A stretch of DNA of 33,690 nucleotides from Actinomycetota bacterium (lineage in GTDB: Bacteria; Actinomycetota; UBA4738; HRBIN12). Positions 1-9,660 of this stretch are shown piece by piece. Position 1 is the first letter of the stretch. Each line of letters begins with the position of its first letter. Position numbers and translations under genes: made by a program. Location: contig JAOUEA010000004.1 of the NCBI GenBank assembly GCA_029858935.1, forward strand, positions 1-33,690. Reading direction: 5' to 3'. The notes under the pieces were generated by a model that worked only from the letters and a program-made list of their open reading frames with translations, had not been told where the DNA came from and searched no databases.

Positions 1-478
1 GCCGACGCTCGATGCCCTCGGCGATCTGTCCGACCGACCCCGGCGCGGGCCCCGCCAACACCATCTCGCGATCCGCTGCCCGGCGGAGCGACTGCAGGAA
101 CTCCACCGGGTCGATGTTCTTGTCGACGAATCCGTCAGCGCCCATGAAGAGCGCTCGGGAGATCGTGGTGGCATCGGCGTTCGCGCCGCACCCGAGGATC
201 GCATGCGTCGGGAAGCGCTCCCTCAGCGTGCGGATCAGCCAGAAGGAGTCTCGCTCCCCTGCGAGTCCGAGGCCGACGAGCACGACCACCCGCGATCGTC
301 GCACCCGGCTCACGATCTCCAGGCCTTCCTCTGCCGTGCCGGTCTCGGCGAGCACCTCCATGTCGGGGCGGTCGTCGATCAGCATCGTCATGCCGGCACG
401 CACGACCGGGAGGGGGTCGACGACGATCACCCCGAGCCGGCGCCGTGCGCCAGGTCGTGCCGTCTGTCGGCGATCCAC
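1..478 (-). CDS. Response regulator receiver domain, NarL/FixJ-like (C-terminus beyond window start)
   Basis: Manual reverse-strand translation from GTG at 478: VDRRQTARPGARRRLGVIVVDPLPVVRAGMTMLIDDRPDMEVLAETGTAEEGLEIVSRVRRSRVVVLVGLGLAGERD...; open through position 1, so absent from the ORF track. Confidence 0.75.
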   Translation of the reverse strand, partial: MDRRQTARPGARRRLGVIVVDPLPVVRAGMTMLIDDRPDMEVLAETGTAEEGLEIVSRVRRSRVVVLVGLGLAGERDSFWLIRTLRERFPTHAILGCGANADATTISRALFMGADGFVDKNIDPVEFLQSLRRAADREMVLAGPAPGSVGQIAEGIERR

Positions 479-625
479 GCTTCCTCCGTTGCCGTCGGGT
501 GTGCCTCGATGGGCTCTCGCACCCGCCGGGTGGGAGGGCACGTGTCTCCTATCGGCACGGGATGGCCGCGGGATGAGGGTGCACGCCTTCATGCGGCCCC
601 GAGGGCCGTCCCACCGTGGGAGGGT

Positions 626-1291
626 TCACGGTTCGATGAGGCCGAGCTGCGACGCTCGGGAGACCGCTTGCACGCGCGTGCGCACGCCGAGCTTGCGGTA
701 CAGCTTCGCCACGTGTGTCTCGACCGTGCGAGGTGAGATGCCGAGGCGGCGGCCGACCTGCGCCATCGTGAGGCCTTGGCTGACCAACACGAGGATCTCG
801 TGCTCACGTGGCGTGAGGGCGGCCTGCACCTCGGAGCCCTCTCGGGCCTGTTGCGCGAATCGCCCGAGCGCCATGACGGCCGCCTGCTCGAAGTCGGGCG
901 CGATCGCCCGCCCCCCGTCGGCGACCACGCGGACCGCGGCGCCCACCCCGGTCAGCCCGTCGGACTTGCGGACGTACCCCCGCACGCCCAGCCGCAGGGC
1001 CCGTAGCACCGAGGCGCCGTCGGTGCGATCTGTCAGCACCACCGCCGCGGCCGCCACACCCTCCTCGCGCAGCGCGCGCAGCGTGGCGAGCTCGCGCTCG
1101 GCATCGTCGAGCCGATCGTCCAACACGATGACGTCGGGCTTGAGCGTCCGGCACGCGTCGATCAACGCCGTCGGATCCCGTACCTCGGCCACCACGTGGA
1201 GCCGCGGTTCGGCCTGACACGCGCGGCGGACGACCTCCGCGACCACACCGTGTCCGGCCGCGATGACGACCGAGACGGTCTCGCTGTCCAT
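626..1291 (-). CDS. LuxR/NarL-family DNA-binding response regulator
   Basis: 221 aa; receiver-like N-terminus and C-terminal LuxR HTH (LTPREHEILVLVSQGLTMAQVGRRLGISPRTVETHVAKLYRKLGV). Confidence 0.9.
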   Translation of the reverse strand: MDSETVSVVIAAGHGVVAEVVRRACQAEPRLHVVAEVRDPTALIDACRTLKPDVIVLDDRLDDAERELATLRALREEGVAAAAVVLTDRTDGASVLRALRLGVRGYVRKSDGLTGVGAAVRVVADGGRAIAPDFEQAAVMALGRFAQQAREGSEVQAALTPREHEILVLVSQGLTMAQVGRRLGISPRTVETHVAKLYRKLGVRTRVQAVSRASQLGLIEP

Positions 1292-1302
1292 GACGCGGAA
1301 GG

Positions 1303-1983
1303 CTAACCGGTGCTCGCGGACGATCGTGAGGTGGTCGCCAGCCCATGACGCCAGGCGATGCGAACGGCTTCGACCTTCGAGTGCACCCCGAGCTTGGCCA
1401 GGATGTTCTTCACGTGGCTCTGCACGGTGAGCGGACTGATGCCGAAGGCCTCGGCGACGTCTGCCGTCGAGGCGCCGGCTGCGAGCGTCTGCAGGATCTC
1501 CCGTTCTCGCGGCGTGAGGGAACCCAGCGCGTTGAGGCCGGCGGCGTCGCCCCTGCTCGGCGAAGTGATGCGGTCGACCAGCACGGAAAGCTCCTCGACC
1601 GGCAGCACCAGTTCGCCGTCCAGCGCCCGGCGGAAGGCGTGTACCAGCGAGGCATCACGTGTTGAAGGCAACACGCCGCTCGCGCCGGCGGACAATGCGT
1701 TGGCGGCGACATCGGGGCCACCCTGCTCGCTCGCGGCGAGGACCCGGCCGAGACCGACCGCCTCGGTGATCGCTGCGACCACCTCGTTGCCGCGCCCGTC
1801 GGCGCGGTCGAGGCCCACCACCACGAGATCCGCGCTCCCCTCGGTCAGGGCATCGATCGCGACGGCCTGGTCGGCGACCGGACCGCTCACCGACACGGGG
1901 CCACGTCGCGGGAGAGCGCCGGCCAGGCTGCGCGCCAGCCGTGGATCGAGATCCACCACGAGGACGCGGATGCGGTTGGGCAT
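1303..1983 (-). CDS. LuxR/NarL-family DNA-binding response regulator
   Basis: Start trimmed to MPNRIRVLVVDLDP at 1983; LuxR HTH LTPREREILQTLAAGASTADVAEAFGISPLTVQSHVKNILAKLGV. Confidence 0.88.
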   Translation of the reverse strand: MPNRIRVLVVDLDPRLARSLAGALPRRGPVSVSGPVADQAVAIDALTEGSADLVVVGLDRADGRGNEVVAAITEAVGLGRVLAASEQGGPDVAANALSAGASGVLPSTRDASLVHAFRRALDGELVLPVEELSVLVDRITSPSRGDAAGLNALGSLTPREREILQTLAAGASTADVAEAFGISPLTVQSHVKNILAKLGVHSKVEAVRIAWRHGLATTSRSSASTG

Positions 1984-2072
1984 ACCCTTCCATCGGCACG
2001 AGGCGGGGAACCCCTGAACCTCGCGCGGTCGTCGGCACGCCCGCCGGAGCCCCCGGGTGACACACTGGTTCG

Positions 2073-4160
2073 GTGACGACCGGTCGAGAGCTTCGGACGC
2101 CGAACCGGCTGGCCGGCGAGGCCAGCCCCTACCTCCTCCAGCACGCACGCAACCCAGTGGATTGGTTCCCGTGGGGTGAGGAGGCCTTGCAGAAGGCGGC
2201 TGACGAGGACAAACCGATCTTCCTGTCGATCGGGTATGCAGCGTGCCACTGGTGCCACGTGATGGAGCGCGAGTCGTTCGAAGACGAGGCCACCGCGGCG
2301 CTCATGAACGAGCACTTCGTCTCGATCAAGGTCGACCGCGAGGAGCGACCGGATCTCGACGGCATCTACATGAATGCCGCCCAAGCGATGACGGGTCAGG
2401 GAGGGTGGCCCCTCTCGGCGTTCCTCACCCCCGCGGGAGAACCCTTCCATGCCGGCACGTACTTCCCCCCCGAGCCACGCCACGGCCTTCCTGCGTTCAG
2501 AGACCTCCTGCGAGGCATCGCAGAGGCTTGGCGGGAACGGCGCGAGGAGGTCGTCGACCAGGGAACGCGCGTCGCGCAGGCGATCGCACGCGCGGCGACG
2601 TTGCCCACGGGCGGGCGTGCCCTCGACGAGGCGATCGCCGATGCGGCCGTCGCCACCCTGCGTCAGACGTTCGACGGGCGCTGGGGCGGGTTCGGCGGCG
2701 CGCCCAAGTTCCCGCAGGCGATGACCCTCGAGTTCCTGTTGCGACGCGCCGTTCGAGGCTCGCTCGGAGCACTCGAGATCGTCACCATCACGCTCGACCA
2801 CATGGCCGACGGCGGCATCTACGACCACCTCGGCGGCGGATTCGCCCGCTACTCGACCGACGAGCGATGGCACGTGCCCCACTTCGAGAAGATGCTCTAC
2901 GACAACGCGCAACTGCTGCAGCTGTACACGAGGTCCTGGCAGGTGACCGGTGATGAGCGATACCGCACGGTCGCCGTCGAAACCGCGGAATACCTGCTCC
3001 GAGAGATGCAGCATGCCGAAGGCGGCTTCTTCTCGTCGCAAGACGCCGACTCCGACGGCGTCGAGGGCAAGTTCTTCACGTGGTCGTGGGCCGAGCTGGT
3101 CGGCCTCGTCGGGGAATCCGTCGCTCGGGCCTTCGGGGCCACGCCCGAAGGCAACTGGTCCGGAGAGCACGGGCCGACGAACGTGCTGTGGCGGCCCCGG
3201 CCGATCGACGAGCTGGCCTCCACCCTCGGGCTGGGCGCGGACGAGCTCGCCGCCGAGGTCGCGGACGCGCGGACGGTGTTGCTCGAGGCGCGAGCGTCGA
3301 GGGTGCGCCCGGCGACCGACGACAAGGTGCTCGCCGCATGGAACGGCATGGCGATCGCGGCGTTCGCCGAAGCCGGCCGTGCCCTGGGGGAAACGGCGTA
3401 TACGGACGCGGCGGTGCGGGCCGCCTCCTTCGTGCTGGCGCACCTGCGCGATGACACGGGGCGACTTCTCCGATCCTGGCGCAACGGCGTGGCCGGACGG
3501 CCGGGCTTCGCCGACGACCACGCGCTGATGGCGTCCGCGTGCCTCACGCTCTACGAGACGACGTTCGAGGTCGCCTGGTTCGAACGTGCGCTGGAGCTGG
3601 TCGACGAGCTGCGCCAGTCGTTCCTCGACCGCGAGGCCGGAGGTTTCTTCCAGACCGGATCGAGCACGGAAGCGCTGCTAGTGCGGCCGAAGGAGCTCTA
3701 CGACAACGCCACGCCCAGTGGGAACTCGGTGGCGGCCGACGTGCTGTTGCGCCTCGCCGCCATCACCGGCAACGCCGAGCTCGAGGCCGATGCCGAGTCG
3801 GCGCTCCGCCTGGTCGGCGAGGCGCTCGAGCGTGCTCCCGGAGCCTTCGGTCACGCCCTCTGCGCCCTCGATCGTTGGCTGGGTCCACATCGAGAGGTCG
3901 CGATCGTGGGTGACCCAGCCGACGACGACACCCTGGCTCTCGTGGCCGAGGCGACGGTGCGCCGCTTCCGGCCGAACCTGGTGCTGGCCGTCGCTCGGCC
4001 CGACGACGAGAGGGCCACGCGTGCCGTGCCCCTCCTGCGCGGGCGCGATGCCGCCGGCGGGGCCGCCACCGCCTACGTGTGCGAGGGTTTCGCGTGCCGC
4101 CTTCCCGTCACCGACCCGGCGGCCATGGCCGATCAGCTCGACGAGGCGTTCGGCGCCTGA
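2073..4160 (+). CDS. DUF255 / YyaL-type thioredoxin-domain protein (SSP411/spermatogenesis-associated protein 20 family)
   Basis: 695 aa; [29 protein letters not shown] and [14 protein letters not shown] are hallmarks; GTG start. Confidence 0.92.
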   Translation: MTTGRELRTPNRLAGEASPYLLQHARNPVDWFPWGEEALQKAADEDKPIFLSIGYAACHWCHVMERESFEDEATAALMNEHFVSIKVDREERPDLDGIYMNAAQAMTGQGGWPLSAFLTPAGEPFHAGTYFPPEPRHGLPAFRDLLRGIAEAWRERREEVVDQGTRVAQAIARAATLPTGGRALDEAIADAAVATLRQTFDGRWGGFGGAPKFPQAMTLEFLLRRAVRGSLGALEIVTITLDHMADGGIYDHLGGGFARYSTDERWHVPHFEKMLYDNAQLLQLYTRSWQVTGDERYRTVAVETAEYLLREMQHAEGGFFSSQDADSDGVEGKFFTWSWAELVGLVGESVARAFGATPEGNWSGEHGPTNVLWRPRPIDELASTLGLGADELAAEVADARTVLLEARASRVRPATDDKVLAAWNGMAIAAFAEAGRALGETAYTDAAVRAASFVLAHLRDDTGRLLRSWRNGVAGRPGFADDHALMASACLTLYETTFEVAWFERALELVDELRQSFLDREAGGFFQTGSSTEALLVRPKELYDNATPSGNSVAADVLLRLAAITGNAELEADAESALRLVGEALERAPGAFGHALCALDRWLGPHREVAIVGDPADDDTLALVAEATVRRFRPNLVLAVARPDDERATRAVPLLRGRDAAGGAATAYVCEGFACRLPVTDPAAMADQLDEAFGA

Positions 4161-4178
4161 GCGACGCCGCCGACGCGC

Positions 4179-5519
4179 TCACGCGACGGGAAGGACGCGG
4201 CTCCACCTCGCGGTCACACGCCCGACACGCTCTCGATCGGTCCATGTATGCACGAACACATCATCGAGTCCGTCGACGTCATCGGCGACCAGGTCCGTGG
4301 CCGCCGACGCGAACGCGATCGCTGACCCGTCACCGGCGAACGCCGCTCCGTAAGAAACACCGTCGGTCCACCCTCCGTCGACGTCGACGCTGACTCGCGC
4401 AAGAGTCTTCGTCTCGACCCGATACTCGAACAGGTCGATCACGCTGCCGTTGCCGTCGATCGACGTCTCGAGATTGGTCGCTCGCGTCTGGAACACCACG
4501 AAGGCCCCGTCATCGCTGATCGTGGCTCCGAAGCTGTCGCCGTTGCCCTCGATGGCGCCCCGCCGGGAGGCCCGCACCGTCGTGCCTTCGATGCGGTCAC
4601 GGACGAAGACATCTCCCTTGTTGTTGCCATCGTTCTTCACGAGGTTGGCGGCGAAGGAGTTGAACACGACGGAGCGACCGTCGGCGGAGATGTCCTCGAT
4701 GCCCGAGGCTCCCTTGGCCTGCCGCTCACCGTTGGTGACCGAGACACGGATCGTCTTGCCCGACGTCAGGTTCTTCATGAACACGTCGCGAACGCCGTTC
4801 GTGTCTCCGGAGACGAGGTTCGACGCGATCGACGACCAGGCCACATGGTTGCCCGTGGGAGCGATCACCGCATCGAAGCTTGCGTTGTTCCCCTGCCGAT
4901 CGGAGGAGTTGGTCGAGGCCCGGGTCGTCTTCCCATCGACCAGGTCGCGCACGAAGATGTCTGTCTTCCCGTTGGTGTCGTTGCCCACGAGGTTGGAGGC
5001 TTCCGATCCGAAGGCGATCCTCGTTCCGTCGGCCGAGATGGTCGGCGCGAAGCTGTCGCCATCGCCCTGAACGCCGGTGACCCCCCGCCGCGACACGAGG
5101 CTCAGGCTGCCCGACGCCGCGTCGAACAGCACGATGTCGCTGGTGGGGCCGTTGGCATCGGAAGGAAGCAGGTTCGTGGCCGTCGTCTCGAACACGACGA
5201 AGCGACCGTCGCCGGAGATGTCGACCCCGCTCGACGGGCCGTCGGCCGGGGCGCCGGCACTCGATACCAGCCTGATCGTCGCCGCGAGCGTGTCGACCAG
5301 GAACACGTCGGCGACACCGTTGGGATCGGCGGCCGTCTCGCCTCCCAACAGGTTCGATGCCTCGGAGACGAACGCGATCCAGCGACCGTCGGCCGACACG
5401 GCAGGACCGGAACTGGGTCCGTCGGGAGGTTGCTCCGCCAGGCCCGCCGCCGACGCCGGCACCGACATCACACCTGCGATCGAGGCAACGACAACAGCCA
5501 ACGCGAGACGTAGTCGCAT
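4179..5519 (-). CDS. Secreted TolB/PD40-like beta-propeller repeat protein
   Basis: Signal peptide MRLRLALAVVVASIAGVMSVPASAAG; about seven repeats of the form (I/V)S-DG-xxxF-S-ASNL-DxNG-DxF. Confidence 0.8.
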   Translation of the reverse strand: MRLRLALAVVVASIAGVMSVPASAAGLAEQPPDGPSSGPAVSADGRWIAFVSEASNLLGGETAADPNGVADVFLVDTLAATIRLVSSAGAPADGPSSGVDISGDGRFVVFETTATNLLPSDANGPTSDIVLFDAASGSLSLVSRRGVTGVQGDGDSFAPTISADGTRIAFGSEASNLVGNDTNGKTDIFVRDLVDGKTTRASTNSSDRQGNNASFDAVIAPTGNHVAWSSIASNLVSGDTNGVRDVFMKNLTSGKTIRVSVTNGERQAKGASGIEDISADGRSVVFNSFAANLVKNDGNNKGDVFVRDRIEGTTVRASRRGAIEGNGDSFGATISDDGAFVVFQTRATNLETSIDGNGSVIDLFEYRVETKTLARVSVDVDGGWTDGVSYGAAFAGDGSAIAFASAATDLVADDVDGLDDVFVHTWTDRERVGRVTARWSRVLPVA

Positions 5520-5611
5520 CGCGGCTCCCCTCCCCACTCGTGTTCCCCCTGGGGCGGAGCATCGGCTCCGGAGGTGCCGGAACTTGAACGGAGCGAGTGG
5601 GATCGAGCGAT

Positions 5612-6466
5612 CTAGCGGGACCGAAGCAGCGCGGCCGAGGCCTTCCTCGGCATCGTGGCGAGCCGGCCGATCGGCCGATAGCGACGATTCCTCTCGCGGA
5701 ACGACTCGACGTCGTCGGCGAACCCGGGCACATCAACCACCAGGCGCTGGAACCGCTCAGACGCCCACGCGTAGAGCTCCAGGTCGAGCGCGTTGTGCTC
5801 ACGCACCGTCGAGAGCTCTGCGTCGGTCAACGGGGCCCGGGCCGACCGGGTGGGATCGACGTTCGTGACGACGTATCGGACCCGTTTCCAATCGAAGGCA
5901 CGGATCATCGCCACGATCGACTCGTCGAACCGTTCCGTGAGGCCGGCGACGGTGAACCCTTCGAGATTCGCCTTGGCCCGGTCGAGCATGGCCCGGGTGC
6001 ACGCTCCGAACGGCGTGGTGGTGTCGCCGGCGAACGCGCGGGTCTGGGAGTTGTCCATCTCGAGGGACAGGCCGCTCTCGATGTAGGAGACGAGATCGGC
6101 ATGGTCCTGAGCCTCCCGGTGCAGCAGGTGGCCCTCGTGGCGGCGAACGTGGCCGTACTGAGAGCGCACGAGCGCCACGGGCTCCCGCAGCAGCGTGACG
6201 TATTCGCTCGGGCGCGGCACGGCCTCGTGCAGCCCGTACGTCATGTGTCCCATGATCAGACGGGCCCGAGCCCGCTCAGCCTCGGGCAAAGAGGCGAACC
6301 ACGCGACGGCCCCATCGCGCCGGAGCCGCCCGGGCTGCACGGTGGGCGCCTTGACCTCGACGACCTCGTTCCTCCCGAACTGGCGGCGCAGCGCCCGGCG
6401 CATCGTGGCACCCGCGGTCTTGCCCACATGCAGGAAGATCACGGTTGGGCGTTCGGTGGTGGACAT
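5612..6466 (-). CDS. Sulfotransferase family protein (Sulfotransfer_2-like)
   Basis: Start trimmed to MSTTERPTVIFLHVGKTAGATMRRALRRQF; HxGKTAG PAPS-loop-like motif and YVTLLREPVALVRSQYGHV 3'-PB-like motif. Confidence 0.8.
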   Translation of the reverse strand: MSTTERPTVIFLHVGKTAGATMRRALRRQFGRNEVVEVKAPTVQPGRLRRDGAVAWFASLPEAERARARLIMGHMTYGLHEAVPRPSEYVTLLREPVALVRSQYGHVRRHEGHLLHREAQDHADLVSYIESGLSLEMDNSQTRAFAGDTTTPFGACTRAMLDRAKANLEGFTVAGLTERFDESIVAMIRAFDWKRVRYVVTNVDPTRSARAPLTDAELSTVREHNALDLELYAWASERFQRLVVDVPGFADDVESFRERNRRYRPIGRLATMPRKASAALLRSR

Positions 6467-6672
6467 GACGCTCCGTGCGGGGACTGGGGAACCGCACCGA
6501 CCGGATGCTAGCACCGGCACCTCGGGCCGAAGGTCGAGGAGTTCCTGCCGTTCGACGGTGATCCGGGTCGCCTTTCGGCCGAAGCCGCTGCCGAGCGGCA
6601 CCGGTATCCTCGGAGCTCCCGGCATCCGAGCGGATGGAGATGCTTCCTCGTGACCGATAGACCGACCACGAC

Positions 6673-7608
6673 ATGACCCTTCCCCTGCCCACCGCCGTCA
6701 TCGCAGGGGTCGGCAAGGCCGGGACGACGTCGTTGTTCTGGTACCTCTCCCAACACCCGGACATCTGCGCGAGCGACGTGAAGGAGATCAGGTACTTCAC
6801 CGCCCTCTCCGAGGGCGACGGCGTGTTGCCGCCGATCGCCGAGTACGCCGGGCACTTCTCCGGGTGCGGGCGTCAGCGCCATCGCCTCGAGGCGAGCCCT
6901 CAGTACTTCCACGGTGGCGGCACGGTCGCCGCGGCCATGAGCGAGACGCTGCCCGACGTCAGGGTGATCGTGCTCCTCCGGGACCCGATCGACCGGCTCT
7001 GGTCAACGTTCCGATTCATGCGCACCCGCTTCGCCGACCTGCCCCACGACATGACCTTCGAGGCCTACGTCGAGGAGTGCATCGCGGTGCGGGAGCGCCA
7101 CGAGCCCTTCACGCCCGAGAACCGCCTCTTCCGCACGATCGAGGGGGGCTTCTACGACGAGTACCTCGATCCCTGGCTCGAGGCGTTCGGAGAGCGGTTC
7201 CGCATCGTGCTCTTCGAGCGCATGGCCGCGGAGTCCGCCGCTACGGTCCGCGACCTCAGCGACTGGCTCGGCGTCGACCCCGAGGTCGCCGACACGATCG
7301 ACTACAGCGTGGAGAACAAGACGGTGCCGGTGCGCAGCACCTCGCTGCAGCGACTGGCCCTGCTCGCCAACCGAGAGCACCTGCTCGGGAACAGGCGCAA
7401 GCTGAAGGGGCCACTCAGGAAGGCCTACTACGCGATCAACCGCCGGGCCGAGCCCGACCGCATGGCGCCCGAGACCCGCCGGCGCCTCGACGAGCTGTTC
7501 GCTCCGGGCAACCGAGCGCTCGCGTCGCGGCTCCGAGGACTCGGGTACGAGAACCTGCCGGCGTGGCTGACGGCCGACGCCGGCGACGAGAGGCACGCCG
7601 CACGATGA
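6673..7608 (+). CDS. Sulfotransferase domain protein
   Basis: 311 aa; AVIAGVGKAGTTSLFWYLSQHPDI and RVIVLLRDPIDRLWSTFRF motifs. Confidence 0.88.
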   Translation: MTLPLPTAVIAGVGKAGTTSLFWYLSQHPDICASDVKEIRYFTALSEGDGVLPPIAEYAGHFSGCGRQRHRLEASPQYFHGGGTVAAAMSETLPDVRVIVLLRDPIDRLWSTFRFMRTRFADLPHDMTFEAYVEECIAVRERHEPFTPENRLFRTIEGGFYDEYLDPWLEAFGERFRIVLFERMAAESAATVRDLSDWLGVDPEVADTIDYSVENKTVPVRSTSLQRLALLANREHLLGNRRKLKGPLRKAYYAINRRAEPDRMAPETRRRLDELFAPGNRALASRLRGLGYENLPAWLTADAGDERHAAR

Positions 7609-8633
7609 CCGAGGCCATCCAACGCGAATCGCCGTCACCCGCGGGGGCGATCCGGTTGCCGACCATCGTCTGCAGCTCGGTCGTGCGGTCGGTCCACCAG
7701 GGCGAGAGCCACGGCGGTGTCTACCTCGTCGACCTCGAGCGGGGCGACACGACGCAGGTGCTCGACTGGGCCGACGCGAACATCGACTGGGAAGGGCGCG
7801 GAGGCGACCGAGGGCTGCGGGGCATCGCCTTCCACGACGGGCTGACCTACCTGGCGGCGAGCGACGAGATCTTCGTCTACGACCGCGACTTCGAGCTTCG
7901 AGGGTCGATCCGCAACCCCTACCTGAAGCACTGCCACGAGATCACCGTCTCGAACGGTCGCCTCTACATGGCCTCGACGGGGTTCGACTCGGTGCTCGAG
8001 ATGGACCTCGCCGCGCAGACGTTCACGCGCGCGTGGTGCCTACGGTACTCAGACGTGTGGAAGCTGCGCCGCACCCTAAAGTTGCGCATCAAGCCTTCGT
8101 TCCGGCGCTACGACCCCTCCGGTTCGGTGGGTCCGCGTCCTGCCGATACGAGCCACGTGAACAACGTCGTCGTACGCGACGGTGAGATCTACGCGTGTGG
8201 CACTCGGCTCGCCGCGCTGTGGCGCATCGACGGCACTCGTCTCCAGAGCTTCGCGCGCACACCGTTCGGCACACACAACACCCGTCCGTTCCGCGACGGC
8301 GTGCTCTTCAACCACACGAAGACCGATCGCATCGCCTACGCGTCGCGCGATGGCAAGGTGCTGCGGTCGGTTTCGCTCCCGACGTATCGGCTCGATGCGC
8401 TCGAGCACGCGGACCTGCCGAGCGACCTCGCGCGCCCGACGTTCGGCCGCGGCCTCACGGTCCTCGACGACCATCTGATCGTGGGTGGTTCGTCACCGGC
8501 GACCGTGGCCGTCTACGACATCGACGCCGAGCAGATGGTCCGCTCGGTGAACATCACGATGGACGTGCGGAACGCCGTGCACGGTCTCGAGGTGTGGCCC
8601 GACGAACCGTCGACCGACCAGGGGTCGGACTGA
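7605..8633 (+). CDS. Uncharacterised beta-propeller-like protein, translationally coupled to the sulfotransferase
   Basis: ATGA overlap with upstream stop; MTEAIQRESPSPAGAIRLPTIVCSSVVRSVHQGESHGGVYLVDLERGDT...; repeated G-x-hydrophobic-YxAS blade-like segments. Confidence 0.65.
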   Translation: MTEAIQRESPSPAGAIRLPTIVCSSVVRSVHQGESHGGVYLVDLERGDTTQVLDWADANIDWEGRGGDRGLRGIAFHDGLTYLAASDEIFVYDRDFELRGSIRNPYLKHCHEITVSNGRLYMASTGFDSVLEMDLAAQTFTRAWCLRYSDVWKLRRTLKLRIKPSFRRYDPSGSVGPRPADTSHVNNVVVRDGEIYACGTRLAALWRIDGTRLQSFARTPFGTHNTRPFRDGVLFNHTKTDRIAYASRDGKVLRSVSLPTYRLDALEHADLPSDLARPTFGRGLTVLDDHLIVGGSSPATVAVYDIDAEQMVRSVNITMDVRNAVHGLEVWPDEPSTDQGSD

Positions 8634-8678
8634 GGGCCGGCATCGCCGTCTCCACGGAAGCGCCGGTCCAGCTCCAGC

Positions 8679-9602
8679 TCACCAGTCCTCGTCGGAGTAG
8701 AACTCGCGCCACACAGGGTCGGTGCGCGCCTTGATCGCCGCCTGCTCCTCGGACGTGAGACGACCCTTCCACGCGGTGATCGCAGCTCTGCTGTCTCGGC
8801 GCCGGTTCGATGCCTTCTCGGTGACGCTGGGGTTGCCCGGGCTCGAGCTCTGCACGATCGCGCGCTCGACCTCATCGCTCCACGTGAGTCCCAGCCAGGC
8901 ATAGAGTTCACCGAATCCGGCGACCGGATCGCGGGACAGGTCCTCGTGTCGGATGAAGCGCCAGGTGGACCTGCGGGCCCGCATGACCGCGATGTGCTCG
9001 TGGATCAGGGTCCACAGCAAGATCGCCTGGTCGAGCAAGGGTTGCGGCGTGCGCGCGAAACGCTCGATCTCGTCGGCACGTGCGGCGAACAGATCGCGCA
9101 TCATCGAGGGTTGCGCCGTGAAGTGCTCGAACGGATGCCACCACCCTTGCTTCACGATGCTGTGGGCGAATGCCGCGGGATGCCGGATCAGCACCACGGT
9201 GTCCATGCCGAAGGTGTCGCTCATCCATTCGGCGGAGAAGATCGCGATCGGGTCCTTGCTGATCGGCACGGCCCCGGCGCGCCGGTTCGACCTCGTCACC
9301 CAGAGGTCGCGGCTCATGCGACCGGCGTCTTTGGGCGAACGGAGCGTGGGCAGCTCGGCGGCGGAGGAGTAGTTCCAGGCCAGCATGCGTGCGAGCGGCT
9401 CCCGGAAGCTCGGCGCGTTCTCCTCGTTCACGTAGGTGAACCAGTACCGGAACGGCGCCTGGCGGATGCCTCGTCGCGCCTGGAGGTTGAAAGGTTCCCA
9501 GATCGTGCGCAGCGTGGGCGACGGGGTCGCCGCGAGCATCTCGCTCACCCATCCAGTGCCCGATCGATGGGAACCGGTCACGAGGATGGGGGGTCGTTGC
9601 AT
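8679..9602 (-). CDS. Sulfotransferase family protein
   Basis: 307 aa; PPILVTGSHRSGTGWVSEMLAATP and TVVLIRHPAAFAHSIVKQGW motifs. Confidence 0.87.
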   Translation of the reverse strand: MQRPPILVTGSHRSGTGWVSEMLAATPSPTLRTIWEPFNLQARRGIRQAPFRYWFTYVNEENAPSFREPLARMLAWNYSSAAELPTLRSPKDAGRMSRDLWVTRSNRRAGAVPISKDPIAIFSAEWMSDTFGMDTVVLIRHPAAFAHSIVKQGWWHPFEHFTAQPSMMRDLFAARADEIERFARTPQPLLDQAILLWTLIHEHIAVMRARRSTWRFIRHEDLSRDPVAGFGELYAWLGLTWSDEVERAIVQSSSPGNPSVTEKASNRRRDSRAAITAWKGRLTSEEQAAIKARTDPVWREFYSDEDW

Positions 9603-9660
9603 CGAGGCCAGAGGTTACCCGACGCGTCGAGCACGTCCCGGAGCCGGCCGACGTGTTCGC

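Noticed and set aside
12-1217. Long plus-strand ORF (401 aa) and many similar ORFs in the track (e.g. 1887-3521 -, 11954-13960 -, 24182-26164 -, 29987-31588 + upstream part)
   Set aside because: Arg/Ser/Pro-rich low-information translations opposite or out of frame with recognisable genes; shadow ORFs expected in GC-rich DNA.
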